Shown here piece after piece: positions 9,524 to 19,389 of a stretch of DNA of 64,000 bases. The translations under genes and the position numbers were made by a program. Under the pieces are notes generated by a model. That model was not told the DNA's origin, ran no database searches, and was given only the letters and a program-made list of their open reading frames with translations. Where the stretch lies: assembly GCF_000092065.1 (NCBI RefSeq), contig NC_009366.1:1-64000 (forward strand), in the 5' to 3' direction. This stretch comes from Ostreococcus lucimarinus CCE9901. Taxonomy: Eukaryota > Chlorophyta > Mamiellophyceae > Mamiellales > Bathycoccaceae. The stretch's first letter is position 1, and the number at the start of each line of letters is the position of its first letter.

Positions 9524-10489
9524 ATGGCGACGTCGATGGCGCCGCGCGGGACGGCGCCGAGCTCCAAGTCTCAGGCGCGCTTTGGGCGACGTACGCACAT
9601 CGCGACGGCGCCGACGCGCAGAGCGCCGACGCGAACGCGCGTCGGTGCTATTAAATCCGACGTCCCACCGCAGCCATTCACAGTTCGCGAGGGCGAACTC
9701 GGTAAAGTGCTGAGCGCGGCTATTCCTCTGGTGCTGCGCCTAGGGACGGGAGCGCTGATCGGGGGGTACGAAGTACGTCTTGACGCGGACGACGATGGGA
9801 GCGAGGGCAAGTACGCCATCGCGCGTTTTGCGAAGCGACGCGTCGCGGAGCGTTCCACGACGTTGCCGACGACGCGGCCGGCCAAACCGATCACGCTGTA
9901 CGAGTACGAAGGAAGTCCGTACTGTAAGAAAGTGCGCGAAGCGTGCTCAGTGCTCGATTTGGACGTTTTGTTCAAGCCGTGTCCGCAAGGCTCGCTCGCG
10001 TTTCGAGCGGAGAGCAAAGCGCTCGGCGCGACGACGTATCCGTTTCTTCTCGATGAAAACACCGGCGCAAAGATGTCTGAAAGCGATGACATCATCGAAT
10101 ATTTATTCAACACATACGGTGGTGAGACGAAGGTTCCATTTCTGCTCAGGCGCGGGGGGCTGGCGACGAACTCGACTGCGTACGCCGCCGCGTTGGCTCG
10201 AATGAAGGGGCTCTCGGCGCGCCAGGCGAAAAAGATCCCCGAGCAACCACTCGAGTTGTGGACGTACGAAATCAGCCCTTTTAGTAAGTTGGTTCGCGAA
10301 ACGCTGACCGAGTTGTGCGTTCCGCACGTGGTGAAGTACTGCCCGCGGGGCTCCGAAAAACGCCACGAGCTATACGCGATGGTCGGGCATTTTCAAGTTC
10401 CTTTCTTGCGCGACGCCAACACTGGGAAGGCCATGTTTGAATCGAAGGATATTTGCGAGTACATCGAGAGCGAGTACGGTAGCAGCTAG
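9524..10489 (+). CDS. Chloroplast tandem thioredoxin-fold (GST N-domain-like) protein
   Basis: A 321-residue protein with an N-terminal transit-like leader (MATSMAPRGTAPSSKSQ), a small domain around residues 55-110, and two consecutive GST-N/glutaredoxin-like thioredoxin folds. The first begins ITLYEYEGSPYCKKVREAC and the second LELWTYEISPFSKLVRETL; each ends with a cis-Pro region (TYPFLLDENTGAKMSESDDI and QVPFLRDANTGKAMFESKDI). The first fold keeps an active-site-like Cys (PYCKK) while the second has Ser. The architecture matches plant chloroplast 'thioredoxin family' proteins with duplicated GST N-domains; the reaction is unknown. The stop at 10489 is followed by TGTAA at 10496 and by the 31-nt element shared with SF1. 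Confidence 0.75.
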   Translation: MATSMAPRGTAPSSKSQARFGRRTHIATAPTRRAPTRTRVGAIKSDVPPQPFTVREGELGKVLSAAIPLVLRLGTGALIGGYEVRLDADDDGSEGKYAIARFAKRRVAERSTTLPTTRPAKPITLYEYEGSPYCKKVREACSVLDLDVLFKPCPQGSLAFRAESKALGATTYPFLLDENTGAKMSESDDIIEYLFNTYGGETKVPFLLRRGGLATNSTAYAAALARMKGLSARQAKKIPEQPLELWTYEISPFSKLVRETLTELCVPHVVKYCPRGSEKRHELYAMVGHFQVPFLRDANTGKAMFESKDICEYIESEYGSS

Positions 10490-10500
10490 TCAGATTGTAA

Positions 10501-10531
10501 AAGTTACCTAACGAGGAGAAAAAGTTGGGAA
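10501..10531 (+). repeat. 31-nt element, copy B (3' flank)
   Basis: Exact reverse-complement match to 2637-2667. It starts 12 nt after the stop of the thioredoxin-fold gene and ends 20 nt before the stop of the convergent ABCG gene, so it may belong to either 3' UTR. In the orientation of the thioredoxin-fold transcript it matches the SF1 transcript sense. Confidence 0.85.
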
Positions 10532-10550
10532 AAATGTGTCGTCGTCGCGA

Positions 10551-12538
10551 CTACGCAGATTTGGACGCGCCAATCGTTTGCGCCTTCTTGGACTTTCGAA
10601 CGAACATGACGACGTACGCGAGCTTGTACGCGCATCCGATGGCGAAAAGGATCATGGCGTTTTCAAGAAGTTTATCTTCGGAGTCGATGGCGTCGTACGT
10701 GTTATGGAGCGACGCCAAGACTTCTTTGCCGTTGCGGCCGAAGCACAGCGTCGAGCTTCCACACGAGAAACCCGCGGCGGCGCTGGGGTCGGTGACGGCG
10801 CCAGTCCACGTGGCGTCGATGAAATCCAAATACACCAAGTTTTTGATCGCCCACTTCATGAAGGTGATGTAGCTCATGGCGCGGAACGGCCAAATCACGT
10901 CACCTTCTCGAACCATGATGCCACAGAAGAGAAATCCGGCGAACCAGATGTTCATGAACGTCAGCATCCCCATGAGAGGGTTGTCGAACATGATGGAGAA
11001 CACTTGCGCCGCGGACTCGAACGCCCAGAGCGTCAGCGCGTACATCAAGATCACTTGAACGAAATGCGGACCGTACCAAGCGACCATGCCGTATGCGGGG
11101 ATCGCCATCGCGAACAAGGCGAGAACAATCATGATTGGAATCTGAATTATGAGGTTGGAAAGCAAATACGCGTACGGCGACAACAACCCATTCTTCACTT
11201 CACGTTTGATCGCGAAGAATTCTTCGTTGTACACGTACGTTGCGACGACGCCGAGAGACGACGGCACGCCAAGAAACCAGAGGACGAGCCACATGCGAGC
11301 GAAAACTTGCTCTTGCGATCGGGCGCGAGACTCGATGTAAATGACACCGAAGAAGATGCACGCGAATAAGAACATCACCATACGTCCAACGTACATGGAC
11401 GGATCGCGATACGTGATTATCCAGTGACGGCGCACGAGCGTCATCGTCTGCGCGAAAAGATTCGTGCCCTTGCCCGAGACGTCCTCGAGTGGGCCGGTGT
11501 GGTCGCATCCGCTGTCGTTCGGCGTATACTGATCTAAAATCTCATCCACTTGCTTGGGATCGCTAAACTCCGAGTTCACGACGTTTAGCATGTGCTCAGC
11601 GATGGCGTCTCCCGGCGAAACTGGGTGGCCGATGTTCGCAAAGTACGACTCCGTCTTGCTCGCCGGCCCGAGGTAAGCCACGCGTCCCTTACTTAAGAGC
11701 ATAATTCGATCGAAACCATGAAACACCGCGCTCGACGGTTGGTGAATGGTGCAGCAAATGGCAATGTTTGCCGCTTGCGCGAGCTCCTTTAAGAAGGCCA
11801 TGATCGAAGCCGCCGCCGCGGCGTCCAAGCCCGACGTCGGTTCGTCGAGGAACAACACCGACGGCGAGCTCACGAGGGCGATGGCGAGCGACAAGCGGCG
11901 CTTCTGACCACCAGACAGGCCTTTCAAGAACTGATTACCGCACTTCGTATGTCTCGAAGACGCCAAACCGACCGTGTTGATGATGGCGTCCACGCGTTGC
12001 TTCTTCTCTTCCGCGGAAGATTTCAACAATAAATCAGCCGCAAACGTCAGCGTTTCTTCGACGGTGAGAAACGCCCACAAACGATCGACTTGGGGCACGG
12101 TCGAGCAGTGCTTGGTGAAAAGCTCGGGGGTGATCGGAATGCCGTTCAATCGAACGTCTCCGGTGTACGTTCCGCCCTTACCCTCGAGCGTGAGAAGGTC
12201 GATGAGACACGTTTTCCCGGCGCCCGAGGGCCCCAAAATCGCCAGCACTTCTCCCGAACACACTTGACCGCTGATTCCATGCAAGATTTCCTTGCGCTTG
12301 TCGCCTTTTCCGACCTCGAAACGCACGTCGCGGAACGCGAGCGTGGTGTCTTTGCCTGCGTTGGGTTGAACGCGCGCGCTCAATCGTCAGTCAACCCGTC
12401 CATTCCTCACGCGGCATCCAGGGGTACGGACAAGGGCACCGAACGCGATCGAACGCTGTTTCTTCGTCCCGCACCTTTCTCTTGCAAGTCGAGCAGGCTC
12501 GGCGCCTTCTTCATCGGCTTCCCTACTTCGACGTCCAT
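10551..12538 (-). CDS. ABCG-type half-size ABC transporter (spliced)
   Basis: A 622-residue ABC transporter with the ATPase first and the membrane domain second, the ABCG/WHITE arrangement; such half-transporters dimerise and move lipids or other hydrophobic compounds. Walker A GPSGAGKT (about 63-70), signature LSGGQKRR (about 168-175) and Walker B LFLDEP (about 189-194) are intact. Six hydrophobic segments fill the C-terminal half. The body frame only offers a TTG near 12383; a 64-nt first exon (12475-12538, MDVEVGKPMKKAPSLLDLQEK) with donor GTGCGG, branch ACTGAC and acceptor GCAG joins in phase 1 and gives the start. Converges with the gene ending at 10489, 61 nt apart. Substrate unknown. 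Confidence 0.92.
12356..12474 (-). other. Intron 1 of the ABCG gene (119 nt)
   Basis: Donor GTGCGG after AAAG, ACTGAC at 12386-12391 on the minus strand (presumed A at 12387, 31 nt before the end), acceptor ACGCAG. Phase 1 join. It explains why the long frame has no ATG at its start. Confidence 0.88.
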
Positions 12539-12728
12539 GGTGTGTGCGCGCGCGGGTGTGGTCACGGCGCGCGCGTCGCGATCTCACGCGCGGCGCCGTC
12601 CAGGTCTGGACGCGAGGAGGTGCCGTCTTCGCGCCGACTTTTGCGATGCGAGCGTTTTGATTGGTTGGCTTCGGGAGCGGGTGCAAATGTCTGTTCTGTT
12701 TTACATCGGTTCGTTCGCTCGTTCGTTT

Positions 12729-14408
12729 CTATGCGGCGGCGACGCCCCACGCTGTTTTGAGGTACTTGACTATCCCTCCAACGTACGCGGTTTTCGTCTC
12801 GTCCTGCCAAGACTTTGGCAGTCGAGCGCACAACGAATGTTCAAATTTCTCGAGACGAGTCGTGCCGTCGCGCCAATGCTCGGTGAGAGACACCGGCGTG
12901 GCGTTCAAGTCAATCGCCGCGAGCGGCTCGCTGTCGCCGACACCAGCGTGCGGCGTGGTTCTGAATCTATCTGCGAGGCCTTTGAGTTCGCGCAACACAT
13001 CAGGGGAAACGTCTTCGCATCCGGCGTGTTCGACTTTCAGTTCGTACGGCTCGGGTTCGCCGCCGAAATCGACGCAGTGAAACATCCGAACGTCGCTCTT
13101 CTGTGAGTCGTTTCGTACGTCGTAAGGACCGACGATGGCACCCACGAAGGGTGCGATCGTTTGCGACTCACCATCGGAGCGCGCAAACATCTTTTGATAT
13201 TCAAATTGGTTTTGAATGTCGCGAATCGACGGCTGCGTCGCGAACACGGGATGAGAATGATACCAACCGACGATACCTTCACCTTTGGCCGTCAATGTCT
13301 CGACGATTGCCGGCACACTCTCTGGATCGAGCTCGACTTCGACGCCGGCGTGTTCCTGGACGAGCTGTCGAGCAGGAAGCGCTCGCGTAATGCGCAACGT
13401 CTTCGCGTCGTCGTCGTACACGCCTCCGAGAAATCCGATGATTTCGTCCGAGCACAAATGCGCGTGGAAATCCATCACCAACTCCGCGCCGGAAGTCACC
13501 GTGACTTTGAATGGCTGCGTCCGTCGTTTGTTGTACGCTTCGCACGTCACCATTTGTAAGTCGCCCTGTCCGTCGAAGCTCTCGCCAATGTTGATGTTTT
13601 TAGACGCGTTTCGGCTTTCACGCTTTTCGCGCGCGGGAACGACGATGCGTTTGACCGCCGCATGGTACCCACGCTCGTCGTCCGTGATCTTTTTCCGTTT
13701 CTTCGGCGTCGGCGTCGGCTTCGGCTCGCGCTTCGCCCGCGGCTTGGGTTCGGGCTTGGGTTCGGGAGGGAGTCGCCGCTTGATATCGCCCAACTTTACC
13801 CCGGCGTATTTCACCCAATCCCACCCGTTGTCCACCTTTCGCTCTGGGTTCTTCTCCCGCACGACTGCTAAACGGAACTCGCTCACGGTGTTAAAGACGA
13901 GCGTTTCAACGTCCGCCGCGTCGACGGCGGTTTCCTCGCCACCTTCCTCATCCTTCACCGGCGCGGGATCGACGATCTTCCTCGCTCGCCTCCAGACGAT
14001 CGTTCCGTCTTCTTTCAAATCAGCTAATGTCTCTTCCTTGCGCAGCGTCGTCGACAACACGTTTTCGCCAGCCGCGACGAGGCCGAGCTCGAGCATGCGC
14101 CGCATGATTACTCGACCATCTCGCGTCCCTCGCGCGCGAGGCGCGGTCGCTCGATTCGCCGCGCCTTCGTTCGCGCCGTCATCGTCATCGCCCTCGCCCT
14201 CGCCCTCACCGTCCGTCGTCGTCGTCGTCGTCGTCGTCTTCACCGCGCGTTTCTTTGATTTCGCAGCGGCTCGTCCAAAACGTGCATCGTCGTCGCTCTC
14301 GTCGCTCTCGTCGCTCTCGTCGTCGTCGTACGCCGCGCGTCGACGCGAGCCCGCGTACTCTTCCTCTTGCGCCTGCAGCGCCAGCGCGTAGGCGAGGTCG
14401 TCGTCCAT
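12729..14408 (-). CDS. MPND-like protein: RAMA domain plus JAMM/MPN protease domain
   Basis: A 559-residue nuclear-type protein. After an acidic, Lys-rich low-complexity N-terminus comes a RAMA-like region (about 95-215: VIMRRMLELGLVAAGENVL ... NGWDWVKYAGVKL), then a basic Pro/Lys linker and an MPN domain with the complete JAMM zinc site HSHPVFATQPSIRD near residue 382-395, i.e. HxHPxFxxxPSxxD. The layout is that of animal MPND; MYSM1 shares the MPN part. JAMM enzymes are zinc metalloproteases, usually deubiquitinases; RAMA domains are associated with adenine-methylation systems and MPND has been linked to N6-methyladenine binding. Target here is unknown. Shares a 331-nt divergent promoter with bystin. 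Confidence 0.85.
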   Translation of the reverse strand: MDDDLAYALALQAQEEEYAGSRRRAAYDDDESDESDESDDDARFGRAAAKSKKRAVKTTTTTTTTDGEGEGEGDDDDGANEGAANRATAPRARGTRDGRVIMRRMLELGLVAAGENVLSTTLRKEETLADLKEDGTIVWRRARKIVDPAPVKDEEGGEETAVDAADVETLVFNTVSEFRLAVVREKNPERKVDNGWDWVKYAGVKLGDIKRRLPPEPKPEPKPRAKREPKPTPTPKKRKKITDDERGYHAAVKRIVVPAREKRESRNASKNINIGESFDGQGDLQMVTCEAYNKRRTQPFKVTVTSGAELVMDFHAHLCSDEIIGFLGGVYDDDAKTLRITRALPARQLVQEHAGVEVELDPESVPAIVETLTAKGEGIVGWYHSHPVFATQPSIRDIQNQFEYQKMFARSDGESQTIAPFVGAIVGPYDVRNDSQKSDVRMFHCVDFGGEPEPYELKVEHAGCEDVSPDVLRELKGLADRFRTTPHAGVGDSEPLAAIDLNATPVSLTEHWRDGTTRLEKFEHSLCARLPKSWQDETKTAYVGGIVKYLKTAWGVAAA

Positions 14409-14739
14409 GACGCGCGCGACGCGGTGCCGACGATCGCGCGGCGGTCCGTCGTCCGGCGATTTCAGATTTCAAACGTCCGACCGGCGATTCACGATTCGAC
14501 GAGGGTCTAGGGTTTAGTCGAGCGCGCGAACGGCCGCCCGCGCGCGTCGTCGTCGGGCGGCGCCCACTCGAACGCGCGTCGACGCGCGTCGATCGCGACG
14601 TCGATCGCGTCGAGCGCGCGCGAGACGAGCGCGACTGTCGTCGTCGACGCGCGCGCGAGCGACGCGCGCGCGAGGGGCGTCGACGACGACGAGGCGCGTC
14701 GACGCGTCGACGCCGCCGCCACCGCGGACCGCGCGCGCC
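14409..14739. promoter_or_regulatory. Divergent promoter region, MPND-like / bystin
   Basis: 331 nt between two start codons on opposite strands. The right two thirds (14520-14739) are extremely CG/GA-repetitive. The only distinct element I see is a plant-type telo-box at 14508-14515. No other gene is supported. Confidence 0.6.
14508..14515 (+). promoter_or_regulatory. Telo-box TAGGGTTT
   Basis: TAGGGTTT, the plant telo-box core, 225 nt upstream of the bystin ATG. In plants telo-boxes are enriched in promoters of ribosomal protein and ribosome-biogenesis genes, and bystin is a ribosome-biogenesis factor, so a regulatory role is plausible but inferred. The same octamer could occur by chance. 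Confidence 0.45.
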
Positions 14740-16242
14740 ATGTCGACGAAACGAACGAAACGCGAGGCGCTGGGGAAAGAGATCGCGGACGACGCGCTGG
14801 CGAAACCTCGGTCGAAGCGCAAGCAAACGAAGGCGCGCGCGCGGACGGCGGACGAGGAGGATTACCTCCCGGACGCGCTGTCGACGAAGATTTTGAGAGA
14901 GGCGAAGGAGCTGCGAGAGGAAGTCGAGGCGGCGACGTCGAGCGAGGAAGAGGGCGCGGACGATGAGGGGCGAGAGAATCGACGAAGGAAGAGCGGCGAA
15001 CATCGCGTCAAGCTCGGACGAACGCTCGACGCGAAGAGTGCGACTTTGATCGATGACTCGTACGGAAGCGGCGACGACGACGGCGAGGACGAGGCGATGG
15101 GCGACGAGGACGCGCCGAGTCGACGCGGTGGGGCTTTCGACGAGGACGACGATGATGAGGGGTACATCAACGAAGCCGACGGACAGTACGAGGAGGTGGA
15201 AATCAGCGCCGAGGAAGCGGCGGCGTTGGAAGCGTTCATGGCGCCCAAGCTCGGCAAAGACAAAACGCTCGCGGATATGATTATGGAAAAGATTCAAGAG
15301 CACGAGAGCGCTGGTGGGTCTACGGCGCGAGACGAGGAAGGTGAGATGATTCCAGAAGGGTTGGATTCTCGTGTGATTGAGATTTATAGACAAGTCGGCG
15401 AGCTTTTGACGAGGTACACCACGGGCAAGGTGCCAAAGGCGTTCAAAATCATCCCCGCGCTCTCCAACTGGGAAGAAGTTTTGTACTTGACCAATCCCGA
15501 TAGATGGAGTCCGCACGCGATGTATGCGGCGACGCGTCTGTTTGCGTCGAACCTGAATGTGACGATGGCCCAGCGCTTCTTTAATTTGGTGCTCCTGCCG
15601 CGCGTACGCCAGGACATCGCAGACAATCGAAGGTTACACTTCGCGCTCTTCATGGCGCTCAAGAAGGCGACCTTCAAGCCCGCGGCATTTTTCAAGGGTA
15701 TGCTTTTGCCTTTGTGCCAGAGCAAAACGTGCTCGCTGCGAGAGGCGGTCATTTTTAGCGCCGTTTTGTCGCGATGTTCGGTACCAGCGTTGCACTCCGC
15801 CGCCGTATTGATGAAGCTATCCACGTTTGAGTACGCCGGAACGACATCCTTCTTCATGCGCGTATTGCTCGACAAGAAGTATGCACTGCCGTTTAGCGTT
15901 GTGGACGCTCTAGTTGATCACTTTTTGCGCTTTTCGACTGAGGAGCGCGAACTTCCGGTGGTTTGGCATCAAACGTTGTTGACTTTCGTGCAACGCTACA
16001 AGGCGGTCATCGACAAGGAAAGCAAAAAGTTGCTCTTCAAGCTCGTGACGATCAAAAGTCACTACTTGATCACGCCCGAAATTCGTCGCGAGCTCGCACA
16101 CGGTAAGTCTCGAGGGGAGGCGGACAACATGGACGCCGACGTCGGCGTTGGAGCTTTTAGCAAAGCCGTCAAAGCCAAGGCGCTCGAGGAGAACGTGCGC
16201 GATATGCCCGCGATCCCGATGCTCGCCGACGATCAATATTAG
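14740..16242 (+). CDS. BYSL: Bystin, 40S ribosome biogenesis factor (Enp1/BYSL)
   Basis: A 500-residue single-exon protein. Bystin/Enp1 binds pre-40S particles in nucleolus and cytoplasm and is needed for 18S rRNA maturation. The first about 170 residues are charged and acidic with a basic start (KRTKREALGKEI), as in other bystins; the conserved bystin domain covers about 180-480, with LSNWEEVLYLTNPDRWSPHAM, ATRLFASNL, RFFNLVLLPRVRQDI and LHFALFMALKKA ... KGMLLPLC as clear family signatures. Length fits the family. TGTAA occurs 17 nt after the stop. Confidence 0.97.
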   Translation: MSTKRTKREALGKEIADDALAKPRSKRKQTKARARTADEEDYLPDALSTKILREAKELREEVEAATSSEEEGADDEGRENRRRKSGEHRVKLGRTLDAKSATLIDDSYGSGDDDGEDEAMGDEDAPSRRGGAFDEDDDDEGYINEADGQYEEVEISAEEAAALEAFMAPKLGKDKTLADMIMEKIQEHESAGGSTARDEEGEMIPEGLDSRVIEIYRQVGELLTRYTTGKVPKAFKIIPALSNWEEVLYLTNPDRWSPHAMYAATRLFASNLNVTMAQRFFNLVLLPRVRQDIADNRRLHFALFMALKKATFKPAAFFKGMLLPLCQSKTCSLREAVIFSAVLSRCSVPALHSAAVLMKLSTFEYAGTTSFFMRVLLDKKYALPFSVVDALVDHFLRFSTEERELPVVWHQTLLTFVQRYKAVIDKESKKLLFKLVTIKSHYLITPEIRRELAHGKSRGEADNMDADVGVGAFSKAVKAKALEENVRDMPAIPMLADDQY

Positions 16243-16352
16243 ACTAGGAACACGCGAGTGTAAAAGTGCAAACTGATGAAAGAATCGCCGTTCACTCCTT
16301 ATTAAAACGTTCGACGCTACAGGTACACAATATTAAGTTGCCAACACTCCTC

Positions 16353-17511
16353 TCAAGCCATGGTGACTTTCGTCGCGCCCATGAATCGCTCGCGCGCGGC
16401 TTCGAAAGCACCCGCCGCAGCCTTGAGCGGGTTCTTGCGCAACGCGTGCTTGCTCTTGCCCAAGCGCGCGAACGCGGTGGAGATCGGGTTCGCGTTGCGG
16501 AAGCTAAGGGACATCGCGGCCGGTCCAGCGCGACGGGATCGAGAGCTCGGTTGTTCGTCCTCGTCTTCATCCTCGTCGTCTTCATCCTCGTACTCATCGT
16601 AGTCTTCGTCCACGGTACGAAGCGTCGCCGGTGCCTCGGTCAAGAACTTGAGCTCTTGCAACTTTTGGTCATTCTCACCCTCCGGGACGTCGATGTTGTA
16701 GTATCTCCAAGCGCGCTCCCAAAGTTGGTTGAATCGCTGCATTTGCGCGAAAACCTTCGGTTGCGTTTGCTCGAGATCGGCCGGAGGCTCGAACTGCTCG
16801 CCCTTGTACCCGGGCATTTGCCACTCGGTGCCGCGATCGTACACCACCGGGTGGTGACTCTCCGCCGTATCCGGGTTCGAGATGTTCTCCAACACCACGA
16901 CTTCGCCATCGGGCTTACCCGTGAACAAACGCGCGCGCGTCGCCACTTCCATCGCGTGCATCATTGCTCTGTTTTGCTCATCCTCCCCACAACGTCCCGT
17001 GTATTCGCCGAGATATTGGTCATCCTTCCACTCGCCCACCTCGACCGCGCCCGAACCGTAGAGCTTCACCCCGCACCCGTTCTGGGAGTTATTCTGCCAA
17101 TGTCCGTAATACGTGGAGTCATCCAAACCCCACGTGTACACTCCGTAGCCGTGCATCATACCTTCGGAGTATTGTCCTTCGTATCGGTCGCCGTCGACGT
17201 ACTGAAACACGCCCAACTTTTCACACTGCCCGTAGTTACTCACGAGGCCTTCGTAACTGCGTCGAAAGACACGCGCAAGCGATGGTTAAAATATCAGTCG
17301 TACGTTTCGTGCGAGATTTCGCGCGCCATCGACGTCGCGCGCGGCGATTTCGCGCTACAATCGCGAACAATCGCCTCGAGGGTTTCCGCGCGCGCGAGCG
17401 AACGAGTTCGCGCCGCGTTCGCGTCGATGCGACGTACGTGGCGCCATCTGAGAACACGATCGCATCCCAGGTATATTTCTTCTGAAATTCTCGCGGGATG
17501 TTGGACCCCAT
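16353..17511 (-). CDS. MORN-repeat protein (spliced)
   Basis: A 325-residue protein in two exons (17438-17511 and 16353-17256). The 5' exon starts MGSNIPREFQKKY and ends within a MORN repeat that is completed by the second exon: DGAT|YEGLVSNYG, followed by DGDRYEGQYSEGMMHGYGVY and further repeats to about residue 100. The frame of the second exon alone begins only with GTG. The C-terminal part is not MORN: an unrecognised region (about 105-240) and an acidic run rich in Asp/Glu. MORN repeats usually mediate membrane or protein contacts in scaffolding proteins. Converges with bystin. A homolog with known function is not apparent to me. Confidence 0.8.
17257..17437 (-). other. Intron of the MORN gene (181 nt)
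   Basis: Donor GTACGT after GCCAC, ACTGAT at 17293-17298 (minus strand; presumed A at 17294, 37 nt before the end), acceptor ACGCAG. Phase 2. The join restores an uninterrupted MORN repeat across the boundary, strong support. Confidence 0.88.
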
Positions 17512-17688
17512 GACGTCGCGCGCGAAGGTTCGAGAGGCGATGAGTGACGACGGCCAGAGGCGAGGGTTTGAACAGCCAGAGTGGGCGCGCGAGACAGAGC
17601 GCGCGGGAGCGGCGGGATCGAGCTATGACTACGGTGATATACAACACACACGGACTAACGGTGCGCAAAATAAGATGATGCTATGTCG

Positions 17689-19140
17689 CTACGCGCGCGC
17701 GTGCTCGCGAGAGATGATTTCGTCGCCCGGGTCGTCAGGGTGGCGCGGCTTGAAGAAATCGTACACGCGCTTACTCTTCACCTCGCCGAATCTATTCTTC
17801 CCACCGACGATGTCTTTGAGCATGTTTTCTTTATCCGCGATCGACGTGCGCGGATCTTCGTAGGCCGACATGAGAGCGGCCATGGATTTGTACTCGCGAA
17901 CGATGCCGCGCGCGTGCGGGGCGGTGACGCCAGATATGCGCTGCAGCGCTCTGAGGAAGAAATCTTGCGAGGTTGGCTTTTTACTTTTTCCCGATGTTCC
18001 ATCCATGTAATCGTGTGATTTATCGAGAAGAAAGTCTTTCGATAGCGGTGGCTCGTGACGACGCCGGGCGATGGCGTCGTGGATCATGACGACGTGCTCG
18101 ACGCACTCGGCCATTCCCGGAAGCGCGACGAGGACTACGTCGGCGTATTGCACCACTATCTGTGCGACGCACATGTCGTACTCATCTCGCGACCAACCGG
18201 CGTTTGGATTATCATAGTCGCACCCTCGGCGCTCTTTGGAGGTGCAGAACTTATCCGGTGATTCGACGATGACGCACAGTTTATGTTCGCCGCCGCCGGT
18301 TTCTCGCTCAAACGTCTCCACCATCTTTCGCAAGCCCGCGGAATCGTTTTCGATGAGCTTTAAAAACGCGTCCCCACTCAGCAACACGGCGGTATATCGC
18401 GCGCTGTGCGCACCGACGTCGTCTGAGCGCACTGGAACGTCCGACACGGCGTGATACGTCCACGTAACGCTCCGCTCGAGAGGCAAATTTTCATACTCGT
18501 ACAAAATTTGCTTATCTCCAGCCTTGTGCCGGTTGTTGTCGAACCGCACGACGAGCGAGCGCCCGTACGCCGAATCATTTTTGAAGCTCTTCGCGTCCAA
18601 CGCGCACGTCACCTGACTGTACAATTGTTTCCTGCTATCCGGTTCCGGAAACGCCTTCGATTTCGTCGCGTCGGCGTTTCGATTCGAGCGCGACGGCGCG
18701 TTTCGCACCACCGTCGTCGCCGCGTCGAGTCGCGCGTCGTCGCGCGCACCGCGCGCCTCATCATCCACGCGTCGTCGAACGCGACGCGCCTCCACGTGCG
18801 TCGTCGTCGCGTCGATCACGCGTCGTTCCGCGCGTTTCGCCGCGACGTCCTCCTCCCTCTCCGCCGCGCCGTCGTCGCCGTCGCCGTCGCCGTCGTCGTC
18901 GTCGACGTCGTCGTCGTCCAACAGATCGATCACCTCGATCGCCGCGCGCGCGCGCGCGTCGCGCTCGACGAGCGTCTCTTGCGTCGATCGCAGCGCCGGT
19001 GCGAATTCGTCCTCGACGTCTTCGAACGCGTCGTCGTCGTCGGACGTCGTCGCGTCGCGCGTCGCGCTCGGCGCGCGCGCGATCGATTCGCGCGCCGTCA
19101 GAGACGGACTCAGAAGCCACGCGCGCGCGCTTCGAAGCAT
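17689..19140 (-). CDS. EME1-like non-catalytic partner of MUS81 (ERCC4 fold)
   Basis: A 483-residue protein of the XPF/MUS81/EME1 superfamily. EME1 pairs with MUS81 to form a structure-selective endonuclease for branched DNA in recombination and fork repair. The N-terminal about 150 residues are acidic/basic low complexity. An ERCC4-like nuclease fold spans about 165-385 (LCVIVESPDKFC, YADVVLVALPGMAECVEHVVMIHDAI), but the catalytic ERKxxD signature of MUS81/XPF is missing, which is the EME1 state. The C-terminus has a helix-hairpin-helix-like part (LQRISGVTAPHARGIVREYKSMAALM). Which of the EME1 paralogs of plants it equals cannot be told. Confidence 0.78.
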   Translation of the reverse strand: MLRSARAWLLSPSLTARESIARAPSATRDATTSDDDDAFEDVEDEFAPALRSTQETLVERDARARAAIEVIDLLDDDDVDDDDGDGDGDDGAAEREEDVAAKRAERRVIDATTTHVEARRVRRRVDDEARGARDDARLDAATTVVRNAPSRSNRNADATKSKAFPEPDSRKQLYSQVTCALDAKSFKNDSAYGRSLVVRFDNNRHKAGDKQILYEYENLPLERSVTWTYHAVSDVPVRSDDVGAHSARYTAVLLSGDAFLKLIENDSAGLRKMVETFERETGGGEHKLCVIVESPDKFCTSKERRGCDYDNPNAGWSRDEYDMCVAQIVVQYADVVLVALPGMAECVEHVVMIHDAIARRRHEPPLSKDFLLDKSHDYMDGTSGKSKKPTSQDFFLRALQRISGVTAPHARGIVREYKSMAALMSAYEDPRTSIADKENMLKDIVGGKNRFGEVKSKRVYDFFKPRHPDDPGDEIISREHARA

Positions 19141-19354
19141 CGCGCGCGCGCGCGCGCGCGCGAGCGAGTGGGGAGTCTCGACCCGCCAACGTCTCGACCG
19201 CTCGACCGCGCGTTCGCGATCGAGGCGCCATTCCTCCGCGCGTCGCGCGCGTCGCGCGCGCGTCGATCGCCGCGGCGACGACGAGGACGACCGTCATCGC
19301 TCTCGTCGTCGTCGCCGCGATCGACGCGTCGCGCGCTCGGATCGCCTCGACCGT

Positions 19355-19389
<35 letters not shown>

